DNA from: JBKPNJ01 sp963695705
GTDB lineage: Bacteria; Actinomycetota; Actinomycetes; Propionibacteriales; Nocardioidaceae
DNA: 64,000 nt
Direction of reading: 5' to 3'
NCBI GenBank assembly: GCA_963695705.1
Contig: CAVOHB010000009.1
Location: 1,178,001-1,242,000 of the forward strand
The translations under genes and the position numbers were made by a program. Positions 45,790 through 54,456 of this stretch are shown one piece after another. Below the pieces are notes generated by a model. The model did not search any database, had not been told where the DNA came from, and saw only the letters and a list, made by a program, of their open reading frames with translations. Numbering within the stretch: the stretch's first letter is position 1; every line of letters starts with the position of its first letter.

Positions 45790-46435
45790 CAATCGGCTGC
45801 GCGATCTGGTCAAGGAAGCGCTGCGGATGCGGACCGGTACGTCTCCAACCAGCCGTCCAGCCCACGGGCGGTCGTGGAGCACCTGGACCGGGCGGCCGCT
45901 TCGGCAGGATAACGGTTGCCGGCATGGTTCAGGCTAGGTCTCGGCCGACACGCGGGGGAAGGGTTTGGCTGCGGGAGCGCCGGGGAACACGACGGGCACG
46001 GCCGTCCCGTAAAGCGACCGAGGCGGCGGCCCCGGCACGTTTCGGTTTCCCTCCGGAGCGCCAGGGCCGTCTCGCGTAGACAGGTCATCGTGCCGGTGGG
46101 CATACGTCCCGCGGCAGGACCGGGCCGACAACGCGGGGAGGTCGAGCGGTCCGAACCGGGGGGCCATAGCCGTCTGTCTGCCCATGGCTGAGACGACTGA
46201 GATCCGGTGTTCAAGCAGGCATGGGCGGGGCCGTCCTACGTCCGACTGAGCCTTGTCCCGACCGTGCCGCTGTCGCCCGTGAAAAGTCCGCGAGCTGCGG
46301 CTGCCCGGGCTGCCTCACCCGCCAGGGATGATGCGTGGCATGGTCCGTGGGTGAAGTCTTCGCAAGGCGTCACGGACGTCGTTGGCGGCACGCCTGCGGC
46401 GCTCGGAGCACTCTTCGACGTGGAGATGGTGTCGC
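45790..46435. other. Long intergenic stretch, possible gene debris
   Basis: No intact gene. Near 45810-45912 one plus frame reads SNQPSSPRAVVEHLDRAAAS and then a stop, which has coding character and could be the tail of a lost gene. The rest shows no convincing start, ribosome-binding site or domain. Confidence 0.4.
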
Positions 46436-48739
46436 ATGCTGTCACAAGAGGTGTTGCCGTTCCCTCCGACCCCGTCGGCGAGCAAGGCGGGGCGGACGAT
46501 GCAGGAGTCGACGTATGAGCGTCGGGTGGAGCCGCGTCGACTCCCGGATGATGCGCCGAACATCCTGATCGTGCTGATCGACGATGTGGGGCCTGGTCTG
46601 CCGACCACGTTCGGCGGCGAGGTTCGGACCGACACCCTGACCCGGATCCATACCGAGGGCATCGGCTACAACCGGTTTCACACCACCGCGATGTGCTCCC
46701 CGACCCGGGCTTCGCTGCTGACCGGCCGCAACCACCACCGGATCGGCAATGGCCAGATCGCGGAGCTGGCGAACGACTGGGACGGGTACGCCGGGATGAT
46801 CCCCCGGAGCAGCGCCGCGGTCGCCGATGTGCTGCGGCTCTACGGCTATTCGACCGGGGCGTGGGGGAAGTGGCACAACACACCGGCCCTGGAGACCACA
46901 CCGGCGGGGCCGTTCGACAACTGGCCCACCGGACTGGGCTTCGAGTACTTCTACGGATTCCTCGCTGGGGAGGCCTCGCACTACGAGCCGAACCTGGTTC
47001 GGAACACCACCAGTGTGCTGCCGCCGAAGACCCCCGAGGAGGGCTACCACCTCAGCGAGGACCTCGCCGACGACGCCATCGGCTGGCTGCACCGGCACCA
47101 GGCGTTCGAGCCCGACAAGCCGTTCTTCATGTACTGGGCCAGCGGCTGCCTGCACGGCCCCCACCACGTGGCCAAGGAATGGGCCGACAGGTACGCCGGG
47201 AAGTTCGACGACGGCTGGGATGCCTATCGGGAGCGGGTGTTCAACCGCGCCAAGGAGATGGGGTGGATCCCGCAGGAGGCAGAGCTCACTGCGCGCGACG
47301 ACGGCATGCCGGCCTGGGATGACATCCCGGAGAGCGAAAGGCCGTTCCAGCGCCGCCTGATGGAGGTCGCCGCCGGCTTCGGCGAGCACGTGGACGTCCA
47401 GATCGGGCGGATCGTCGACGAGATCGAGCAACTGGGACTGGGCGAGAACACCCTTGTGTTCTACATCTGGGGGGACAACGGCTCGTCCGCGGAGGGGCAG
47501 AACGGCACGATCAGCGAGCTGCTGGCGCAGAACGGCATCCCCACGACCGTGGACATGCACATCAAGGCACTCGATGAGCTCGGCGGCCTGGACGTCCTGG
47601 GCACCCCCAAGGTCGAGAACCAGTACCACGCGGGATGGGGATGGGCGGGCAGCACCCCGTATAAGGGAACCAAGCTGCTGGCCTCGCACTTCGGTGGCAC
47701 CCGTAACCCGATGGCGGTGCGCTGGCCCGCCAGGATCAAGCCCGACGCCACACCCCGCCCGCAGTTCCATCACTGCAACGACATCGTCCCCACGATCTAC
47801 GAAGCAGTGGGCATCACACCGCCTCGCGTGGTCAACGGCGTCACCCAAGACCCCATCGACGGCGTCAGCTTCGCCTACACCTTCGACGATGCCACGGCCC
47901 AGGGACAGCTTCAGACCCAGTACTTCGAGATCATGGGCAGCCGCGCGATCTACCACGACGGCTGGATGGCCTCCGCTCGAGGCCCCCGACTCCCATGGAT
48001 ACCCGGGCTGCCCCCCGGCATCGCCGACTGGACCCCCGACCAGGACACCTGGGAGCTCTACGACCTCAACCAGGACTGGTCCCAGGCCCACGACCTCGCC
48101 GACCAGATGCCCGAGAAACTGGCACAGCTGCGGGAGACCTTCACCATCGAGGCGGCCAGGAACAGCGTCTACCCCATCGGCGGCGGCCTGTGGATCCCGA
48201 TTCTGCACCCCGAGCTGCGGATCTCGACTCCCTACCGGGAGTGGAACTTCACCGGAGACATCGTCAGGATGCCCGAGTTCTGCGCACCCGGCTTGGGCAA
48301 CAGGGCCAACGTGGTCACCATCGACCTCGACATCCCCGCCGACCCGGCCGGCGTGCTCTATGCGCTCGGAGGCGCCGGTGGAGGCCTGACCTGCTACGTC
48401 GACAACGGGTTGTTGTGCTTCGAATACAACACCTTCATCGTGATGCGAACAAAAATCCGGGCCACCCGGAAGCTGCCGAGTGGCTCAGCCCTGATCCAGG
48501 TCAGCACCGAGTACGCCGAGCCCCGACCGGCGGGACCGCTCACCATCACCATGACGGTCGATGGTGACCAGGTGGCTCACGGGCTGGTCCCGGTCAGCGC
48601 CCCGCTGCTGTTCACGGCCAACGACTGCATGGACATCGGCACCTGCCTCGGCTCGCCCGTCTCCCTGGACTACTACGACCGGGCACCGTTCCCCTTCAAC
48701 GGCCACATCCAGCGCGTCAACGTGCGTTACACCTCCTAG
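46436..48739 (+). CDS. Type I arylsulfatase
   Basis: A protein of 767 residues. The sulfatase signature CSPTRASLLTGRN starts at Cys87, the residue converted to formylglycine. Metal-binding D49 and D50 lie in LIVLIDDVGPG, and YIWGDNGSSAEGQNG carries further metal ligands. It hydrolyses sulfate esters. There is no signal peptide, so it is probably cytoplasmic, as are the long actinobacterial members of this group. The C-terminal 150 residues form an extra beta-rich domain typical of the group. Activity needs a formylglycine-generating enzyme, not encoded in this window. The start is chosen for its match to family N-termini. Confidence 0.93.
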   Translation: MLSQEVLPFPPTPSASKAGRTMQESTYERRVEPRRLPDDAPNILIVLIDDVGPGLPTTFGGEVRTDTLTRIHTEGIGYNRFHTTAMCSPTRASLLTGRNHHRIGNGQIAELANDWDGYAGMIPRSSAAVADVLRLYGYSTGAWGKWHNTPALETTPAGPFDNWPTGLGFEYFYGFLAGEASHYEPNLVRNTTSVLPPKTPEEGYHLSEDLADDAIGWLHRHQAFEPDKPFFMYWASGCLHGPHHVAKEWADRYAGKFDDGWDAYRERVFNRAKEMGWIPQEAELTARDDGMPAWDDIPESERPFQRRLMEVAAGFGEHVDVQIGRIVDEIEQLGLGENTLVFYIWGDNGSSAEGQNGTISELLAQNGIPTTVDMHIKALDELGGLDVLGTPKVENQYHAGWGWAGSTPYKGTKLLASHFGGTRNPMAVRWPARIKPDATPRPQFHHCNDIVPTIYEAVGITPPRVVNGVTQDPIDGVSFAYTFDDATAQGQLQTQYFEIMGSRAIYHDGWMASARGPRLPWIPGLPPGIADWTPDQDTWELYDLNQDWSQAHDLADQMPEKLAQLRETFTIEAARNSVYPIGGGLWIPILHPELRISTPYREWNFTGDIVRMPEFCAPGLGNRANVVTIDLDIPADPAGVLYALGGAGGGLTCYVDNGLLCFEYNTFIVMRTKIRATRKLPSGSALIQVSTEYAEPRPAGPLTITMTVDGDQVAHGLVPVSAPLLFTANDCMDIGTCLGSPVSLDYYDRAPFPFNGHIQRVNVRYTS

Positions 48740-49349
48740 CATCAGGACGTCGTGTCGAGGGCGGCTCTCTCTTCCGGCGGGTGCTCGCTCTGCACCAATG
48801 GAAGGCGCGCATCGATGTTGACGCGGTAATCACAACCTGATCCGCACCCGTGTTCTGCTTACCCGAGGGAGCGGCCACCGCGAAGCAGGCGCGGCACCGA
48901 CCAGCGGCTCGGCATTCTCGTGATCCAACGAACTATGCGGAAGCAGCGCAGCTGATAACGAACATCCATGGGGTGGATTCCCCCAAGGTGACGTTGCAGA
49001 CTTTCTGCGCGACATGCGCAACACATACGGAGCGGACGAAACCTTCAACGCCCTCCGGCTAGCAAACGAGCTCGCGGGCCGTGATTGACCTTCTGAGATT
49101 CGGCGAGCAGCGAATCGAGCGTCCGCAGGTTCACGGTGACCCCTCCTCGACGCCGACGAGGCGCGGTCGGTCCAACAGGCAGAAGGGCTGTGCAGTCTTT
49201 CAAGCGCGCCCCCAGGCCCGGCTCTGAGACACGAAGCGATGGGGTCCGTGGAGGTTTCGAGCTGTGTCCATCTACAGGATGAAGATCGCGTGGCCGTAGG
49301 ACTTGAGCCGCCGCCGGCCCGGTTCACGCTCGGAAGCTTAACCTCCACT
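48740..49349. other. Intergenic stretch with one frameshifted small-gene remnant
   Basis: Between 48850 and 49088 one frame reads NYAEAAQLITNIHGVDSPK, and after a single-base shift in a CCCCC run near 48983 another reads GDVADFLRDMRNTYGADETF and then NALRLANELAGRD before a stop. The joined sequence looks like a real helical protein tail that I cannot name. The remainder (49089-49349) holds nothing recognisable. Confidence 0.4.
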
Positions 49350-50123
49350 TCACCTGACGACCTGAACCAGGTACAGCACGGCCAGTGCCAGGGCCATCAC
49401 CCCGAGGAGCATCCGCAACGCACGCTCGGGGATGCGCGGCTGGACCGAGGCTCCGAGCCAGCCGCCGGTGAGACCACCGAGACCGGTCGCGATGCCGAGC
49501 GACCAGTCCGGCGAGATCGAACCCGCGGCGTTGAGCGAGATGACCCCGTACGTTCCGACTCCTACCAGGGAGGTCACCCAGGTCGAGAATAACGCCGCCG
49601 GCGCGACCGTGGCGACCGCCATCCCAGTCCCGACCAGGATGGGACCGAGGATGGAGCCGCCGCCGATGCCGTAGATGCCGCCCACGATGCCGATGGTGAA
49701 GGCCAAGGAGCAGGTCGTGCGCGGCGAGAGTCGCCGGTGGATGGAGCCCGGAGCCGGCTTGCGGAGGATGAACAACCCGACCGGAGCGAGCACGGCGGCC
49801 GCGAGGACCCGGAACACGTTTGGGTCGGCTGCAATGTACACCCGGATGAGCGCACCGAGTACCACTCCGGGAACCGACCCGGAGAGCAGCTGACGAGTCA
49901 GCGCACGGTCGAACTGCCCCCGCCGGCGGTAGCGGACTAGGCCACCCGGTCCGGAGATGACGTTGAACAGCAGGTTCGTCGGCGTGATGCGCGGGTTCGG
50001 GACGTGGAGCACCGACAGCTGGAAGGGGAGCAGGAACACCGCGCCGGACACACCGACAGGAGTGGTCACCGCCGCGAGAACGAACCCGGCCGTCAACCCC
50101 ACCAGGTCCCGCTGCCAGTCCAC
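49350..50123 (-). CDS. TauE/SafE (TSUP) family permease
   Basis: A membrane protein of 257 residues with about eight hydrophobic segments and the two internal family repeats (VLAAVTTPVGVSGAVFLLPF and GIVGGIYGIGGGSILGPILV). TSUP proteins move small sulfur-containing or organic anions, such as sulfite, sulfonates or sulfoacetate, across the membrane. Location next to a sulfatase suggests export or import of a sulfur compound. The GTG at 50121-50123 follows GGAG; an upstream start at 50159 would add 12 residues. Confidence 0.88.
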   Translation of the reverse strand: MDWQRDLVGLTAGFVLAAVTTPVGVSGAVFLLPFQLSVLHVPNPRITPTNLLFNVISGPGGLVRYRRRGQFDRALTRQLLSGSVPGVVLGALIRVYIAADPNVFRVLAAAVLAPVGLFILRKPAPGSIHRRLSPRTTCSLAFTIGIVGGIYGIGGGSILGPILVGTGMAVATVAPAALFSTWVTSLVGVGTYGVISLNAAGSISPDWSLGIATGLGGLTGGWLGASVQPRIPERALRMLLGVMALALAVLYLVQVVR

Positions 50124-50258
50124 GCCGTCTCCTGTCGCCGGCCGTATCCTGCCAGCCAAGCTGCTGACCAGGTGTCGTCCGCTTCGCCCGCCAAGCCAGC
50201 TGCAGGACCTACAGGGCCCGTCGTCCCTATTCGCGGTGCTGACGGATACCCGGAAGGG

Positions 50259-50717
50259 TCATGCCGCCGATGATGGCTTTCGGCGATGCAGGGGCCTGCT
50301 GCCGGCATCGGTCAGTGGATCTCCGGAGACTGCACCGGTTGCCTCCCCAGGTTTGCCCGCGTGGTCGATCACCAGCGTCTGTAGGGGCTCCTCCGCTCCC
50401 TTGAACCCGTACAGGCCCAGGAGACGGCATCGCTTGTCGGTGATCCGGACGCAGGCGCTGACTGCCCTCAGGTCACCCTTCTCTGCCTTGGCCCACAGCG
50501 ATGCCTGCAGCGCGTCCAGCCGGGCCAGCTCCATCTCCCGGAGCTGGTCGATGTCGTCGGCCAGCCGGGTCGCCAGAGCCTTCGCCACGACTCGATGTGC
50601 GGTGCCACGGTTGGCGTAACCCACCTCACGGGCGATCTGGTCGTAAGAGCAGCCCGCAAGCATCAGCTCGACTGCCTTGCTCGCCCGCCAGGCTGCCATT
50701 GCTCGCGTGGCAACCAT
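50259..50717 (-). CDS. Small helix-turn-helix protein of mobile-element type
   Basis: A protein of 152 residues. Residues about 12-45 form an HTH (ELMLAGCSYDQIAREVGYAN, RGTAHRVV), followed by a charged helical region (LREMELARLDALQASLWAKA) and RITDKRCRLLGLYG. This combination recurs in actinobacterial phages and integrative elements, sometimes labelled terminase small subunit-like. It probably binds DNA. The ATG at 50715-50717 follows AAGGAGGAG, a strong site that rules out the longer frame from 50783. Confidence 0.7.
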   Translation of the reverse strand: MVATRAMAAWRASKAVELMLAGCSYDQIAREVGYANRGTAHRVVAKALATRLADDIDQLREMELARLDALQASLWAKAEKGDLRAVSACVRITDKRCRLLGLYGFKGAEEPLQTLVIDHAGKPGEATGAVSGDPLTDAGSRPLHRRKPSSAA

Positions 50718-50884
50718 GACTCCTCCTTGGCTGGTGGGATTCGGTCCTACCGTCATCGTCCCGGTCTTGTCCAAGGAGTACACCGAAGACCGATAAGAAT
50801 GTTCACCAGCGGCAGTGCCTGGTCGTCACGATGTACCGGTGTTGATGCGGCCTCATGACTGACGGTTGATGCTCGGTCGAGGAC

Positions 50885-51325
50885 TCAGCTTCCATCGTCC
50901 GCCACCAGCGAACGTACACGAGCCAGCATGGTCTTCGCGTCGTCGTTGCCACGGTCGCGCAAGGTCCGGGGGCCCCGACCGGACGGGTGAATGACCGCCT
51001 CGACGAGCTCACCTACACCAGAGCGCTGTGCATACACACGGATACTTACATCTTGACGGATAGGAAGTGTTTCACCGAAGGGCAATGTGCCCATACCGTG
51101 TTCGTCCAGCATCTTGGCGATACCGGCGACGACCTGGATCCCAAGCTTGTCTTTGCCGATGGCATCACGAAGCTTCCACATGGGAACCAGACTGAGGCCG
51201 CCCTCAGATTCGATACTGCGGTGCAGCTGTTCCATGCTCTCCTTCGCGGTCGGAGCGATCCTCGTTGTGGATGCTTCCTTCGTGCCGCGGATCGATGTGA
51301 TGTCGTTGCGCGAGCCGGTGATCAT
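50885..51325 (-). CDS. Element-encoded protein of unknown function
   Basis: A protein of 146 residues. The central part (SLVPMWKLRDAIGKDKLGIQ, VVAGIAKMLDEHGMGTLP) is helical and is followed by a strand-rich region (DVSIRVYAQRSGVGELVEAV). There is no membrane segment. It resembles small conserved proteins found beside integrase genes in actinobacteria, but I cannot name the family. The ATG follows GGAAGGGAA. Confidence 0.6.
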   Translation of the reverse strand: MITGSRNDITSIRGTKEASTTRIAPTAKESMEQLHRSIESEGGLSLVPMWKLRDAIGKDKLGIQVVAGIAKMLDEHGMGTLPFGETLPIRQDVSIRVYAQRSGVGELVEAVIHPSGRGPRTLRDRGNDDAKTMLARVRSLVADDGS

Positions 51326-51411
51326 GTGGCGTTCCCTTCCGTGGCGACGCGGTGCTTCTGCTGGTTGGTGTTCGACGGGGTAGATCGTTCTTGACATGTC
51401 CCGTTGACCTA

Positions 51412-51435
51412 CCCCACCCATAAGGAGGGGTGGGG
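51412..51435. other. Strong hairpin upstream of the recombinase gene
   Basis: CCCCACCC at 51412-51419 pairs perfectly with GGGTGGGG at 51428-51435 around an 8-base loop that contains AAGGAG, the only ribosome-binding-like sequence before the GTG at 51441. Folding would hide this sequence, so the hairpin could restrain recombinase translation; it could also be a bidirectional terminator without a T tract. Confidence 0.45.
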
Positions 51436-51440
51436 ACGAC

Positions 51441-52278
51441 GTGCGCCTGGCAGACGTGACACACGCCGACGTCAGCGCGTGGGTCACTGCGCTGTCAGCG
51501 GCCGGTCTCGCGCCATCCACGGTGCGTCAGTGCCATCGCGTTCTGTCTCGCGTGCTGGCTCTCGCGGTCCGTGACGGTCGGATGCCACGGAACCCAGCGG
51601 ACAAGGTTCCGCTGCCACGAGCACGCAAGGCCGAGAAGCGTTTCCTGACACACGGGGAGGTGGACAGGCTTGCCGAAGCGGCCGGCGACTACGGGTTGGC
51701 GGTCCGCGTTCTGGCGTCGTCCGGTCTCCGGTTCGGTGAGTTGGCGGCACTTCGGGTCGGCAGCGTGGATCTGATGCGTCGCCGGCTCGAGATCGCCGAG
51801 AACGTCGTGGAGGTCAATGGTCATGCCGTGTTCGGCACACCGAAGGGCCACGCGACACGCTCTGTGCCGCTGCGCCGCTCCCTCGTCGACGCGATGACCG
51901 AGCAGGTGGCTGGGCCGTAGTCCCGACGACTTCGTGTTTCCGGCGCCGAACGGTGGCGTCCTGCTGCTGCGCAACTTCCGGGCCCGGGTGTTCAACCCAG
52001 CGGCCCGAGCGGCCGGGTTGGAGGGGCTGACGCCGCATGAGCTGCGCCACACCGCTGCGAGCCTTGCGGTGAGCGCCGGCGCGAACGTGAAGGCCGTCCA
52101 GCGGTTGCTCGGGCACGCTTCCGCGGCCATGACCCTCGACGTCTACTCCGGACTGTTCGACGACGACCTGGACGCTGTTGCGGACCGCATGGACGAAGCC
52201 TCCGCGCGGATTCTTGCGGACTCAGTGCGGACTAACGGTGGCATCATCCAGTTACCGAGCGCCACTACAAGCCGCTGA
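51441..52278 (+). pseudogene. Tyrosine recombinase (phage-type integrase), N-terminally short and frameshifted
   Basis: The first frame (51441-51920) holds the end of the core-binding domain (RLADVTHADVSAWVTALSAA) and the start of the catalytic domain, with the first catalytic Arg in SSGLRFGELAALR. It stops at 51918-51920. Removing one G from GGG at 51912-51914 gives VAGRSPDDFVFPAPNGG and the frame continues to 52278 with HELRHTAASL, LLGHASAAMTLDVYS: the H-R, H and Tyr residues. About 100 N-terminal residues usual for the family are missing. It would integrate and excise the element at tRNA-Met. Confidence 0.85.
52212..52233. repeat. Right arm-site-like repeat pair
   Basis: TGCGGACT at 52215-52222 and 52226-52233, 11 bp apart and preceded by TCT, matching the left pair at 40858-40879 in sequence, spacing and orientation. 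It lies within the 3' end of the recombinase gene, 60 bp from the right attachment repeat. Confidence 0.6.
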
Positions 52279-52292
52279 CCAGCGGTTTTACG

Positions 52293-52339
52293 AGTGGGGC
52301 GGGCGGGACTCGAACCCGCGACCCATGGATTATGAGTCC
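52293..52339. repeat. Right attachment-site repeat inside tRNA-Met
   Basis: Identical over 47 bp to 40709-40755. It covers the 3' part of the tRNA-Met gene up to the 5' strand of the anticodon stem, so an incoming element carrying this sequence would restore a complete tRNA on integration. Confidence 0.92.
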
Positions 52340-52368
52340 ACTGCTCTAACCGGCTGAGCTACCGCCCC
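52295..52368 (-). tRNA. tRNA-Met (anticodon CAT)
   Basis: On the minus strand the acceptor GGGGCGG pairs with CCGCCCC, the D arm reads GCTCAGCCGGTTAGAGC, the anticodon stem GTGGA/TCCAT encloses CTCATAA (anticodon CAT), and the T arm is GCGGG-TTCGAGT-CCCGC. It is 74 bases long with discriminator A and no encoded CCA. Elongator Met is most likely; an Ile tRNA with lysidine-modified CAT cannot be ruled out by eye. Confidence 0.93.
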
Positions 52369-52471
52369 AAGCGACCCGACGCAGGTGAGACAGACTCTCA
52401 CGTACCGCCGCGCACCGATTGCAGCGGGCTATTCCATCTCCGCGGCCTGCCCCGCAGCGATTTGCGGTGCG

Positions 52472-53497
52472 CTAACCGCGCCTCGGCGAGAACATGCGGA
52501 CAATGTAGGTGTGGGAGAAGCCGTGCGGCTTCGACTGCGACGTGATCTTGGCGACCGTCACGTGATAGACGCCGGTCGCCTTGATGCCGCGAACCTGCCA
52601 GACGACCGTGGCCTTGCCGTAGCCCACGGCGACCGGCTCCACGTGTGTACGCAGCCGCTGTCCGGCGGCGTTGGTCACCCTGACCCGCGCGTTGGCGAAG
52701 CTCACGGAATCGTCCGAGGCGCTCAGCGACCACCGCCCCGCCGGCTCGAGGGGCGCGGGGAACCAACCCGCCGTCGGCCATCCGACCCAGGCCGGGTCTG
52801 GACGGGAGAGCACCGTGTCATTGAGCACCCAGATGGCGTTGGTCTGCGTTGTCGCACCGTTGCCCATGTGTGCGGTGTACGGGTACATCAGCCACCGCCG
52901 GTGCCCGGCGAAGTAGTTCGTCTCCCCCGGGTCGGTCATGTACTGCACGATGGTCGCGCCGGCGGTGAGCGTCGGAAGGCCGTAGGCCAGGTTCGAGTGT
53001 CCCGCCGCGTTGGAACCGGCCCGGGTCCAGCATTTCCAGCTCCGCGGCGGATCGTGGCTCAGGGCACCGTTCGCCGACATGATCAGCGCCGCCTGCTGTG
53101 CCTTGGCCGACAGCCTTCTGGTGAACGTCACCGGCGCCAGGTGGCCCAGGGCTCGTACGAAGTTCAGCGACTCCAGGGTCGCCGCCCTGGACGCGTGAGA
53201 AGCCCTGCCCGCGTGGCAGCCCGCATTGCTGCCCGTCCAGCGGATCGGAACATTCAGGTTGGGCGCGAGCCGCCGCTGGTACGCACGTTTCACCGCCGCG
53301 CGGTTGCGGGTGTCGATGCCGACAAGCGCGCGCGAGGCGGCCGTCGAAACCCGGCTCGCCGCCGCGGTGTCCGGGCTGGCTTGTGGGGCCCTGGGGGCCG
53401 CGGCGGCGCCGCCGGCCCAGGCCCCTAAGGCCACGGACAGGGCGATCAACCCGAATGCGAGTGCTTGGACCGGGCGACCCTCGAAGCGGCGACTCAT
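52472..53497 (-). CDS. Secreted CAP-domain (SCP/PR1-like) protein
   Basis: A protein of 341 residues. A signal peptide (about residues 1-32, ending AGGAAAAP) is followed by a region with ALVGIDTRNRAAVKRAYQRR, then a CAP-like core with LSAKAQQAALIMSANGALSH, AAGHSNLAYG and GHRRWLMYP. The C-terminal 110 residues are beta-rich. CAP proteins are secreted and bind lipids or have peptidase-like roles; the activity here is unknown. It is the first gene beyond the tRNA-Met site. Confidence 0.78.
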   Translation of the reverse strand: MSRRFEGRPVQALAFGLIALSVALGAWAGGAAAAPRAPQASPDTAAASRVSTAASRALVGIDTRNRAAVKRAYQRRLAPNLNVPIRWTGSNAGCHAGRASHASRAATLESLNFVRALGHLAPVTFTRRLSAKAQQAALIMSANGALSHDPPRSWKCWTRAGSNAAGHSNLAYGLPTLTAGATIVQYMTDPGETNYFAGHRRWLMYPYTAHMGNGATTQTNAIWVLNDTVLSRPDPAWVGWPTAGWFPAPLEPAGRWSLSASDDSVSFANARVRVTNAAGQRLRTHVEPVAVGYGKATVVWQVRGIKATGVYHVTVAKITSQSKPHGFSHTYIVRMFSPRRG

Positions 53498-53582
53498 CCA
53501 CAGAGCGTAACCGCCCGCTGACCCAGACGTGACAAGAACGGCCAAGTCAGGGGCCGGCCGGAGCCGACCGTCCAGGCCCGGA

Positions 53583-54305
53583 TCAGCAGGGGACTCGGGA
53601 TCGCGCCACGGCCCGGGCATGGCGGCCCTCGACGTACGCGATGCAGTCGAGCACACCCTGAAACTGGTCGGTGACCCCGGCGCGGGGTCCCTTGGAACCC
53701 ACGTGCAGCGAGCGGCCGTTCGCGATGGCTCCGAGGGTGCCCGCGATGGTGGTGGTGGACCCGTCGACCGTGATTCCGAACGCGTGCGGCTTCCGCCAGC
53801 AGACGACCTTGTGCCAGGAGCCGTCGTCGAGCCGGATGCCGGCACGGTCCCGGACCTCGCGGTGTCGCTCAGTGCCGGCGAACCGGCACTCAGCCTCCGT
53901 CCCGGATGACCCGTGTATCAGCTGCATCTTCCACTGGGCGCTGTCGGTGTACCGGCCCTTCTGTACGACGTTCGGTGAGTATTGGCCGCCCGCCGGGACG
54001 GTCTCGGCTCTCAGATAGGCGGCGACGGCGAACTGCGACGCGCCGGGGTTGAGGTCGGCGCTGTGGGCGGCGGTCGCGAACGATGCCTGACCCTTGAACG
54101 TGGCTCGAACCGCCCTGCCGACCACACCGTCGACGTCCTGCCAGGAACCCACCAACCTCAGGTCGGCGTTCCCCACGGCGTCGCTCACCACCCCATTGAC
54201 CCGGTGCATCCCCCACTCACCGGCCACGACCGCGCCACAGGCCGGGGTGGCAACGAGCACCGCGGCGAGCACAGCCGCGGTGAGTGCCAGCGGGCTACGT
54301 CGCAT
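53583..54305 (-). CDS. Secreted LamG/concanavalin-like protein
   Basis: A protein of 240 residues. The signal peptide (about 1-28) is followed by a jelly-roll domain of the LamG type: GEWGM, VGRAVRATFKGQASFATAAH, FAVAAYLRAETV, WHKVVCWRK, GITVDGSTTTIAGTLG and FQGVLDCIAYVEG. Such domains usually bind carbohydrate. The C-terminal VPC and other cysteines may form disulfides. It lies 86 bp from the CAP-protein gene on the same strand, so they may be cotranscribed. Confidence 0.82.
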   Translation of the reverse strand: MRRSPLALTAAVLAAVLVATPACGAVVAGEWGMHRVNGVVSDAVGNADLRLVGSWQDVDGVVGRAVRATFKGQASFATAAHSADLNPGASQFAVAAYLRAETVPAGGQYSPNVVQKGRYTDSAQWKMQLIHGSSGTEAECRFAGTERHREVRDRAGIRLDDGSWHKVVCWRKPHAFGITVDGSTTTIAGTLGAIANGRSLHVGSKGPRAGVTDQFQGVLDCIAYVEGRHARAVARSRVPC

Positions 54306-54322
54306 GGGGGGCTCTACCTTGA

Positions 54323-54402
54323 CGATTCGGGACCCTGCCGATTCGGGACCCTGACGATTCGGGACCTTGTGGCTTCGGGACCTTGAGGATTCAGGCCACT
54401 GT
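54323..54402. repeat. 16-bp tandem repeat, five copies
   Basis: Units start at 54323, 54339, 54355, 54371 and 54387, with consensus CGATTCGGGACCCTGA and increasing divergence to the right. The array fills the start region of the LamG-protein gene, beginning 18 bp upstream of its ATG, so it is placed to act on the promoter or leader. Confidence 0.8.
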
Positions 54403-54456
54403 CGATCGATCGCACAGGCTACCCCTCACCTCCCATTCGTGTCGCCGGTGACGGCA

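Larger units (their letters stand above)
40709..52339. mobile_element. Integrative element in tRNA-Met(CAT), about 11.6 kb, probably decayed
   Basis: The segment is bounded by a perfect 47-bp direct repeat. The right copy is the 3' half of an intact tRNA-Met gene and the left copy is a tRNA fragment. A tyrosine-recombinase gene lies 14 bp inside the right copy, as expected for elements that integrate at tRNA 3' ends. Paired TGCGGACT repeats near both ends resemble arm-type recombinase sites. Genes inside include cargo (regulator, secreted protein, sulfatase, permease) and small element-type genes (50259-51325). Frameshifts and fragments suggest it can no longer move by itself. No replication or transfer genes were seen. 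Confidence 0.8.

Noticed and set aside
46442..48208. Open frame of 588 codons opposite the sulfatase
   Set aside because: Shadow of the sulfatase gene, with no recognisable motif.
48995..49013. A third TGCGGACT-like pair in the middle of the element
   Set aside because: The first half has one mismatch and the second half three or more, and it lies in a possible coding remnant; probably chance.
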